Below are positions 18,700-25,005 of a stretch of DNA of 25,005 nucleotides, one piece after another. Each line of letters starts with the position of its first letter. Positions within the stretch are counted from its first letter, which is position 1. The notes beneath the pieces are model-generated. The model had not been told where the DNA came from, ran no database searches, and was given only the letters and a program-made list of their open reading frames with translations. Source of the DNA: Prorocentrum cordatum (Eukaryota; Sar; Dinophyceae; Prorocentrales; Prorocentraceae); the NCBI GenBank assembly GCA_963575745.1, contig CAUYUJ010007458.1:492686-517690 (forward strand), written 5' to 3'. The translations under genes were made by a program, and so were the position numbers.

Positions 18700-19390
18700 A
18701 CGGCGCCTGGACAATTTGAACATCCATGTCCAATTTGTCCAGAGACGGCGCCTGGCCTCGGCCTCTCTTGCTCGGGGCCCTCTTGGGGCGCCCGCGGCGC
18801 CCGGGCAATTTGGACATCCATGTCCAGTTTGTCTGGTGACGGCCTGGGCCCTCTCGGGACTTCTTGGGGCGCCCACGGCGCCCGGACAATTTGGACATCC
18901 ATGCCCAGTTTGTCTGGGGACGGCCAGGGCCTTCTTAGGGCTCCTGGGCCCTTGGGCTCTCGGGGCCCTCTTGGAGCGCCAACGGCGCCCAAGCAATTTG
19001 GGCATCCACGTCTAGTTTGTCTGGAGACGGCGCCTCGGCCTCTCTTGGGGCCCTCTCGGAAGCTTGGGGCCCTCTTGGGGGGCGCGCGGCGCCCTGACAA
19101 TTTGGGCGTCCATGTCCAGTTTGTCCGGGGACGGCCTTGGCGCCTTGGCCTCTCTTGGGGCCCTTCCGGCTCTTGGACTCTCGGTGCCCTCTTGGGGCGC
19201 CCGCGGCGCTCGGACAATCTGGACATCCATGTCCAATTTGTCTGGAGATGACCAGGGCCCGGGCCATCTCGGGGCCCGCTTGCGGCGCCTGGACAATTTG
19301 GACATCCATGTCCAGTGTGTCCAGAGAGACTCTCGGGGCCCTCTTGGGGCTCCCGCGGCGCCCGGACAACATCCGCGTCCACTTTGTGCG
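18700..19390. repeat. Palindromic-unit array, locus B (about 8 units)
   Basis: Eight copies (near 18711, 18805, 18885, 18990, 19097, 19212, 19292 and a degenerate one at 19365) share the core ACAATTTGGACATCCATGTC followed by CAGTTTGTCTGGAGACGG. Spacers of about 50-80 bp are built from GGGGCCCTCTTGGGGCGCCC. Units are about 75-115 bp long. Open frames of up to 325 codons on the minus strand (Gly/Pro/Arg-rich) are translated repeats. It matches locus A at 16488-16716. Confidence 0.9.
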
Positions 19391-19394
19391 GATG

Positions 19395-19646
19395 GGCTGG
19401 CGGGGAAACGCGTAGCGTCTAGAACTAGAATTCCAAAAAAGAACACGGTCGCAGAGTCGTAAAAGTCAGGAAACCCTGCCCCGTCGCGCGCGCAGGAATA
19501 CATGAATACATGGGAATATGAGTAAAACGTTAATCAATCATTAAAACATTAGATAATGGATATGGCTAGGCTGTGACTCTAGTGACGCGACTTGACTAAC
19601 ACTCACACTAGTCACTAGCCACTACTAGTAACACTAGTAGTCACTA
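19395..19646. other. Spacer with ACTAGT/GTCACTA low-complexity patch
   Basis: No gene is seen. From 19575 to about 19670 the sequence is an irregular mix of ACTAGT, GTCACTA and CACTAC words, overlapping the presumed 3' end of the neighbouring minus-strand gene. Confidence 0.5.
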
Positions 19647-21320
19647 CTACACTGTAGTCACCACTAGACAAGGGACTAGGCTAGGCCCAAGTAGGCCGAT
19701 CACTCCCGCGCGCGCAGGCCACGTAAAAAAAAATCCCTGCGCAACGAGCAACTGGGGGCACTGGGGATCACTGGGGACCGGGGAGCTCAAGGCCGACTCT
19801 TCGAAGCTCGGAATTCCAACGGGGGGGCGATCAACTTGCCTCGGATTTCGGATATTCCGCTGGGGCGCTCGCGATCCTGGACACCACGCTGCCCCCTGTG
19901 CCTGTGCTACCCTGGGGCTGACACCTACCCTGGGCCAAGGAAGAATGCCACGGCTTTCAAACGCCCACACTGCCTTGGACCAGCTGTCCATCAAACACCC
20001 GCCCACCATGTCTGCGACGACTCCATCTGCTGCGCTCGAATCCTGCAATATCGAGAACAAGCGAAACGGATACCCGCGCTGAGGCCGATGCATGAGGTGT
20101 CGCACACCTGCAGCTGCGCGGATCAACATTGCCCATGCCAAACTGTGAAACTCGTAAGTTAGAGCCCCTTGAGGCAAGAGCGTCCACGGGTCGGGGTCAG
20201 AAAGCAATCGAAGAATATCCTTGAACAGCGGCACGCTGAGCGTACCGTTGTAAGCGTCGAGAAGCCTGCCCCTCAATCGGCCTGTTGACGCTGCCTCGTA
20301 TTTGGCATCAAGGACTGCCTCATGCCCTGAACGCTCCAACAATCTATCAAACAATGTTACCATGGGTTCAACGCACAAGCGAGTAAGCATCGCCAAAGGC
20401 CCTGGTCGATCCCTGGCGAACTGCTTCGCGCAGCCTCGCTGCGCCTCGTTGAACGCCTGCCAGTCCATCACGCCATCTCTCATATATGATTCTGGTCTGG
20501 CGTCGTTGACATCTCCATCGCCCATGAACTCTGCGTCAATACTGTCCAACGGCGGAGCGGGCTTCCCCGCCAGGAGGGCCACCCACGCAGGCACAGCCTG
20601 GGTCAAAATACAATGGCACGATGAAAGCAACCCCACACTGTTCAACGTTGCATGGCTCAGCAACCATCGCGTCCGAGGAAACAGCGGAGTTGCAAATGGA
20701 AATAATGCCATGCTCAGTTCCTCTGCCCATTTCTGAATATCGAAAATCTCGCTTCCAGTGCACCACTCGATACGACGATCCTGCAAGTCCCCTGTCAACA
20801 ATACGTTCAGTTTCGCTTTCCTCACCTGGTCCTCACCTGAACTACGCAAAAAAAGATCGAGCACCCGATGTCTGTAAACAACTCGCGGGTGGTCATCTGG
20901 AGGCGGCTGCGTTGCAATTGGGCGCACTCTGTCAAGCAATACATATTCGAGTGCTTGTCGGAATTTGATCAGGGCTTGGGGGGCCCGCTGAGCAAGAGAG
21001 AACGCAACCATCCCAGATATGAACTTCGACACTGGCTGGTACTGCCGGCACTGCGCGGTGCTGCCAATGTGCAGGTCGCACACCATAGTTAACCTGCTCG
21101 CTAAAACAGAATCTGATGCCATGATGTTCTCAGCTTTTAAATTGGCCGCCCCGCGGTCGCACGTGGAACAGTGAAATGCAAACGAACATTTTTTCTGCAG
21201 TGCGTCCAGCATGGGCACCTCCATCTGCTCACGAACAAAACGCATGATAACCTCTCCAGTCGCGCTGTCTGTCTGCTGCAACGGGCACGGGCATGGGGCG
21301 ACCAGATCCCACCAGCCCGT
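19647..21320 (-). CDS. Exon 2 of large transposase-like dinoflagellate-type gene
   Basis: Continuation of the exon at 22196-23149; joined, they give about 875 codons. The exon opens after a CTCAG acceptor with TGWWDLVAPC and CPLQ. In joined numbering it has CDRGAANLKAE (Asp about 373, Asn 378; nt about 21158), then MVCDLHIG (Cys 399, His 402; nt about 21080-21069) and SKFISGMVAF. Further on are LNVLLTGD (489-496) and PRTRWLLSH (about 533-541), and a long helical-looking region ending around FESRGILPW. An Asp-x-x-x-Asn motif followed by Cys-x-x-His is the arrangement seen around the second catalytic Asp of hAT-like DDE transposases. I also recall a multi-copy dinoflagellate family with this layout, but catalytic function is inference. 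The last 90 codons (after nt about 19930) look less coding, and a GGGTAGGTG there could be another intron donor, so the true 3' end may differ. The stop at 19647 lies in low-complexity sequence. Confidence 0.7.
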   Translation of the reverse strand, partial: TGWWDLVAPCPCPLQQTDSATGEVIMRFVREQMEVPMLDALQKKCSFAFHCSTCDRGAANLKAENIMASDSVLASRLTMVCDLHIGSTAQCRQYQPVSKFISGMVAFSLAQRAPQALIKFRQALEYVLLDRVRPIATQPPPDDHPRVVYRHRVLDLFLRSSGEDQVRKAKLNVLLTGDLQDRRIEWCTGSEIFDIQKWAEELSMALFPFATPLFPRTRWLLSHATLNSVGLLSSCHCILTQAVPAWVALLAGKPAPPLDSIDAEFMGDGDVNDARPESYMRDGVMDWQAFNEAQRGCAKQFARDRPGPLAMLTRLCVEPMVTLFDRLLERSGHEAVLDAKYEAASTGRLRGRLLDAYNGTLSVPLFKDILRLLSDPDPWTLLPQGALTYEFHSLAWAMLIRAAAGVRHLMHRPQRGYPFRLFSILQDSSAADGVVADMVGGCLMDSWSKAVWAFESRGILPWPRVGVSPRVAQAQGAAWCPGSRAPQRNIRNPRQVDRPPVGIPSFEESALSSPVPSDPQCPQLLVAQGFFFTWPARAGVIGLLGPSLVPCLVVTTV

Positions 21321-22195
21321 CTGAGCGTGCATGGCATGGTTTATTACATCCGCTGTCTCTCCCCCCCGCCCGCCCCTGCTCTCGGGGGGCGGCCCCTGCC
21401 CCTGCCCCCCGCCCCAGCCTGGGCCAGGCAATGTGGGGCGCGGCGCAGCGCCCAAGATGGCCTCAGATGGCGCCGAGAGGTCCGGCGCGGCTGCCCAAGG
21501 CCCCAGCCCAAGCACGCCCGACGGCCCAAGATTGCCCTCCACTGGCCCCCATCGACAGCCCAAGACGGCATCCAAGATGGCCCAAGATAAGCGAAAACGG
21601 TTCAAGATGGTCTCCGACGCGCCGACGTGCCTCCCAGACGCCGAGGGCCGGGCCCGCGCCCCTGTCTTCGATCTCTCGCTAAAGGCCCAGACCTGTCAAA
21701 GACAGCTGGGAACTCAGTGGCGCTCGCCTCCTAATTTTTTTTTGCTCTGATCGATTGGGCCCCGAAGCCCCAAGATGGCCTGGGGCGGCTGGAGACCCAG
21801 GTGGCCTCCAGGAGGCCCCGAGTCAGAGCCCACCGCGACGGGGCTGGGCCCCAAGAGAGCAAGCGGCCCACCCGAAACTCGCACTCCTCAGTCGCAAGAG
21901 AAAAAACTGGGGTGCCGCATGTCAGGCATGTCACTGCCCTCCCCCCCCCCCCTCCCCCCCTCCTCCTCGTTTGAGCCGCGAGCCCGCTGCGGCGTGCAGA
22001 ACCCCCCAAGCCCGGTGCCCCTCCACCCACTCCCCCCCCCACAAAGACCCCCAAGATCCCAAGAATGGTGAGAACCCCGCGAGCCCGAGATGCCCCCGAG
22101 ACCTGGGGGCCCCCGGACAGCCAATGCCCAGACAGCCCCAAACCCCAAGACACGCTGGAGTCCAACGGAGTCACTGGAGCACTTTTCAGACCAAC
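21321..22195 (-). other. Predicted intron, repeat-filled (875 nt)
   Basis: The donor is proposed at GGG|GTTGGTCTG (exon ends at 22196) and the acceptor at CACGCTCAG|ACG (exon resumes at 21320). Both are phase 0, so the reading frame is kept. The interior switches abruptly from ordinary coding composition to G-rich sequence on the minus strand. It includes the AAGATGGC-type dispersed repeat (plus 21430-21620 and 21750-21870) and a C-run tract at 21938-21963. Open frames continue into it from both exons, so the exact boundaries are uncertain by several codons. Confidence 0.6.
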
Positions 22196-23149
22196 CCCGC
22201 TGTTTCCAGATGCGAACCGCGCAGCGTCAATATTGAAAATGCGACGAGCTCTGAAATCCTCAAAGATGAAGCATATCTTGAAATCCGATTGCAATACCTT
22301 GCATGTCTGTTTTTCAAACCTCCTTCTTTTTTTGGAATCGTCGGGCCTGTTGTGCGCTTCAAGAGCTGATTCCAAGAACGCCCGATTTAATGGCGCATCC
22401 CCGACGGCGAAAGATAGGGGAGTCTCATCGTAAGCCAGGAACGTTCCAGCGCAAATTAATCGAATGTGCTTCTGGTCGTGCAGAAACGTCAAATGCGAAC
22501 ATAAAGAACTTAGAAATGACCGTAACGCATAATGGCTGACTGCAGCAACCTGGAGTGGCAACAGCGCTGCATCTCTTGGCGGCAGGTCGAGGAGTCTCGA
22601 CTCAGTTGCAACGGAGGTGGCCGGACGAGGAACACCACCGAAGAGAAAGTCCATGCATTTATAAATTTCTTCAGATGGCTCCAACTCGCGATCTAAGATG
22701 AGGGCGACTGCAGTTTTATGAACTACCTGGCCTGTCGGCCTCAACAATTCCCACAAACTCCCAGAACCAGGATCTGACAATGGTTGCAGCTGTGCGTCGT
22801 CTGCAAGAGGTAACCGCGGGCTTGTGAAGCCAGTCGAATCTCTCTGCATGTAATGCGCCAGTGGCGGTAAATTACTGCGGGGGCTCTCAGGACTCAGAGG
22901 GGGCTCCCAAGGCAAAACATCCCTGTCAGCAAGCTCGGGCGAAGGGTCGCGCCCCGCAGAACCTTCAGGTGAAGAAAATGGCACATTTGATCGCGGTGAA
23001 CCGAGAGGTGTCGGACAATCAGCCAACTCGCTGCCTGCGCAATCTGAAGATCGCGCAACTGAGACTGGCGGGGACGCGGGCGCCCACGGATCAGGACTCG
23101 AGTCCCCGCTCGCCCCGCCAGCCCATGCCCGAGGACTGGGAGGCAGCAT
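22196..23149 (-). CDS. Exon 1 of large transposase-like dinoflagellate-type gene
   Basis: From the ATG at 23149 the exon gives about 318 codons. Residues 1-130 are Pro/Ser/Asp-rich and probably disordered (repeated SPRSN and SPELAD phrases). Residues 132-230 look globular (LWELLRPTGQ, EIYKCMDFLFGG, SHYALRSFLSSL). LICAGTFLAYDETPLSF follows (Asp 241, nt 22429-22427), then a basic patch DSKKRRRFEK (271-280) and KVLQSDFKICFIFEDF (284-299). The YDETPL position before a second Asp-containing motif in exon 2 fits the first acidic residue of an RNase H-like transposase core; this is inference. The start is favoured because an AG preceded by CTGTTTTGC lies one base before the ATG. The frame is intact throughout. 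It could also be an internal exon with more coding sequence upstream. Confidence 0.7.
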
Positions 23150-23150
23150 G

Positions 23151-23165
23151 CTGCAAAACAGCTCG
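23151..23165 (-). promoter_or_regulatory. Candidate splice (trans-splice) acceptor
   Basis: The minus strand reads GAGCTGTTTTGCAG|C directly before the ATG at 23149. A short T-run and CAG fit a splice acceptor. If it is the spliced-leader site, the 5' UTR after the leader would be a single base, which is unusually short; a cis-splice acceptor is the alternative. Confidence 0.35.
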
Positions 23166-23218
23166 AGCCCAAGAGCTCCGCTCCCCTGCCCCCGGGAACC
23201 CCTCCCCCACTGGTTGTT

Positions 23219-23264
23219 GGGCCTAGGGCCTAGGGCCTAGGGCCAGGGGCTAGGGCCTAAGGGG
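23219..23264. repeat. GGGCCTA tandem repeat
   Basis: GGGCCTA is repeated at 7-bp steps (four copies, then degenerate). It is related to the CCCTAGG patch at 10438-10525 and to 7940-7975. Confidence 0.8.
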
Positions 23265-23607
23265 CTACAGCGCCAAGACCTCGGAGCGAACCCGGCATCG
23301 GCCCCTCGACGGCCCCCTTTCCCCCAGTGCCCAGGCGCGCGTTTTTGCCTGCGACACTTTTGCTGACAACAATTGTTTTGATGGAAAAAGGGGGGGTCTG
23401 CTGCGGAAGTGGGGGGGGCACTGGCTACAATAATTTGAACTGAATTTCGGACTGCATTGGTCGGGGTTCGGATGTTACCACGACTGTGGCCTGGGCCCTG
23501 GCCGGGCCCAACTGTTGATCCCACCCCTCTGGAGGAAGCCCCGTTCCCTCCTCTGGACTGTGATGGTTGCAACGCATGTCAACATTTGTCATCGGAGCGT
23601 GCCCCGG
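23265..23607. other. Spacer, no gene I can support
   Basis: Minus-strand frames (for example 23622-23425, and 23572-23237) have mixed composition without motifs. G-runs at 23390-23420 interrupt it. It may contain the promoter or upstream exons of the large minus-strand gene, but none is identifiable. Confidence 0.35.
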
Positions 23608-23700
23608 AGTTTCCTCTTCCACCCCTCCGCCTTCCCCTTCGGGGAGGGGTTTCGGTTTAACCTTTAACCTTAACCCTCCCCCGACCCCCTCCCCTGGGCC
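23608..23700. repeat. Dispersed CCCCTTCGGGGAGGGG element, copy 2, with TTAACC repeats
   Basis: GAGTTTCCTCTTCCACCCCT, then CCGCCTTCCCCTTCGGGGAG and GGGTTT match copy 1 at 17983-18042. They are followed by TTTAACCTTTAACCTTAACC and a C-rich segment, parallel to the C-rich segment after copy 1. Confidence 0.75.
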
Positions 23701-23967
23701 ATGACAAGGGGTTCCGCGAATCGTCGAAGCGTCGAAAACGGCCTCGGCGAGGAAGCCTGCGTCTTGTTTTTTATTTGAAAAATCGTTTTGAACAAATACC
23801 TAATTCATGTCCCTTTTTGGAACCGCCCTCCCCCCCAGGCACCCGCGGAGGGAGGGGCAAAATGGGGGCGAGGACTACCAGGAAGGAAAAGATGACGATG
23901 ACGAGGGAACAGGAGAAGGAGGAGGAGGGGGAGGATGGGGGAGGAAGAGGAACAGAGACGCGTTGGG
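23701..23967. repeat. AT-rich patch then GAGG-rich purine tract
   Basis: 23760-23820 is T/A-rich. 23860-23958 is purine-rich (GATGACGATGACGAGGG, GGAGGAGGAGGGGGAGG). Frames through it are Glu/Gly/Arg-biased and not called. Confidence 0.6.
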
Positions 23968-24062
23968 CTGCCCCCGACAGCAGCGGAATCGCCGCGGATC
24001 AGCAGCACTGGCGGAGGCCACGCCGCATGTTGGCCTCTTGGGGGGGGGGGGACTGATTTAAG
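23968..24062. repeat. Dispersed repeat copy B (related to 16717-16850)
   Basis: AATCGCCGCGGATCAGCAGC, ACTGGCGGAGGCCAC and GCATGTTGGCCTCTTGGGGG occur in the same order as in copy A. Copy B lacks about 30 bases present in copy A between the second and third blocks. Confidence 0.65.
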
Positions 24063-24246
24063 AAAGATGACTCCAAGAGCGCGTTTGAGAACCCAAAATC
24101 CCAAGATGACCTCCAGTATGGCTCAAAACACTACAAGATGTCTCCATGACTGCTTCCTCTGCGTGCTGCTCACTTCCCTGATCGAGGCAATTCATTTGGG
24201 CAGCGTTTCTGGGTTGGCTGGTGGGGATCCGCGAAGCGTCAGCAAT
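24063..24246. repeat. AAGATGACTCCAAGA-type repeats and flank
   Basis: AAGATGACTCCAAGAGCG, CCCAAGATGACCTCCAG, ATGGCTCAAAACACTACAAG and ATGTCTCCATGACTG are phased variants of the family at 17905-18530. The rest to 24246 is ordinary spacer. Confidence 0.6.
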
Positions 24247-24335
24247 TCCTCCTCCTCCTCCTCCTCCCCCTCCTCCTCCTCCTGTTCCTCCCCCCTCCTC
24301 ATCCTCCGCTTCCCCCTTCCTCTTCCTCCTCCCCA
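24247..24335. repeat. TCC microsatellite
   Basis: (TCC)n with interruptions, like the longer tract at 8206-8690. Confidence 0.9.
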
Positions 24336-24374
24336 AAACTGCGCAGGGCGGCAGAACGGGAGGACCAGGCGCTA

Positions 24375-24485
24375 TGCTGGGACTGTCTGGGCTGAGTTGA
24401 GCTGCGCTGAACTGCGCTGAGCTGCGTTGAGCTGGCCCCCTGACCCATGCTGGGATGGGCTGCGCTGGGTCGAGATGGGCTAAAC
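24375..24485. repeat. GCTGAGCTGCG short-period repeat
   Basis: CTGAGTTGAGCTGCG, CTGAACTGCGCTGAG and CTGCGTTGAGCTGG follow a 5/10-bp period, then degenerate into CTGGGATGGGCTGCG and GGTCGAGATGGGCT. Confidence 0.8.
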
Positions 24486-24947
24486 AAAGTCAAATGAGCT
24501 GGGTCAGCAATGAACCTGGACAGACATACCCAAAGTTGGACAACGCCTACTTATGCAGGGGTTTCGTGGGAAGCTGGGAACGCTGTATTACATGATTAAA
24601 GTGCACTGGGACTGTCGGAACTGCGTGCGCTGGATATGATGAGTGGCACTTTTATCATTGCGTCATGCAAACCATGGCGTTTGCGAGCGCAGGCTACGTT
24701 AGGCACTCATAAACATCAGTGGCGCAAGTGTATACTATATGTGCAAAATACGATATTTAACTCTGTTCGCAACACAACCATACTTAACATACATATAAAA
24801 CAGAACCATCGGCAAAACATATTTCGAACATATCAAAACAGACGCCGCGAACATATTTCGAACATCTTTGGCGAAATTAACATGATGTGCGTTTCCCATA
24901 TGAGCGCAACTATAACCGTACGAATGTCCCTTCCCGTTGCGAATGCG
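24486..24947. other. AT-richer spacer, no gene seen
   Basis: No convincing frame. A 15-bp direct repeat ACATATTTCGAACAT lies at 24817-24831 and 24851-24865. Its reverse complement, ATGTTCGAAATATGT, resembles the ATGTTCGAAAAATG units of the array at the left window edge. Confidence 0.55.
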
Positions 24948-25005
24948 AATCCTCCTCCTCCTCCTCCTCCTCGTCCTCCTCCTCCTCCACCTCCTCCTCC
25001 TCCTT
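24948..25005. repeat. CCT microsatellite, cut by window end
   Basis: (TCC)n with single CGTCC and CACC interruptions runs to the last base, so its full extent is unknown. Confidence 0.9.

Noticed and set aside
18405-19382. 325-codon minus-strand open frame in the palindromic array
   Set aside because: It repeats the same peptide with each DNA unit; the plus strand is open too. The array explains it.

Overview
This is nuclear DNA of a GC-rich, repeat-laden eukaryote, most likely a dinoflagellate (a Prorocentrum-like genome would fit). The inference rests on four things: large tracts of low-complexity and tandem repeats; intron-split genes with pyrimidine-rich AG acceptors close to the first ATG, as expected for spliced-leader trans-splicing; a divergent cytosine-5 methyltransferase domain of a kind multiplied in dinoflagellates; and a large protein whose motif layout resembles families I recall as multi-copy in dinoflagellates. 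No database search was possible, so the organism call is inference. I see no rRNA, tRNA, CRISPR array or prokaryotic operon.

Layout. 1-610: a GAAAATGTTCG short-period array, GC palindromes and two overlapping hairpins. 610-3450: mostly non-coding, with weak exon-like stretches on the minus strand (1614-1748, 2553-2864) and CT-rich sequence. 3473-4774 (minus): a DNA cytosine methyltransferase-like gene interrupted by one in-frame TGA. 5244-5730: a minisatellite of about 38 bp. 5864-7708 (minus): an unrecognised gene with a Cys/His-containing C-terminal module and at least one frameshift. 8206-8690: a long CCT/TCC tract. 9692-10051 (minus): a possible exon remnant. 10440-12400: degenerate GCCCAAGAG, CCAAGGCTCCC and CAACCACCAG repeats. 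12405-16280: a satellite of about 20 units, each with an alternating CG/CA/TA core. 16260-16720 and 18700-19390: two arrays sharing a palindromic unit of about 32 bp. 17900-18530: AAGATGGCTCCAAGA-type repeats. 19647-23149 (minus): a two-exon gene of about 875 codons with a transposase-like motif layout and a repeat-filled intron. 23200-25005: dispersed repeats, simple repeats and AT-richer spacer.

All three well-supported genes are on the minus strand, each with a candidate splice acceptor just upstream of its first ATG. This fits the unidirectional gene arrangement and trans-splicing of dinoflagellates. Two of the three have broken frames. Together with the methyltransferase and transposase-like character, this suggests a graveyard of multiplied, possibly mobile genes embedded in satellite DNA rather than a set of housekeeping genes. 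I see no evidence that the genes form one pathway.
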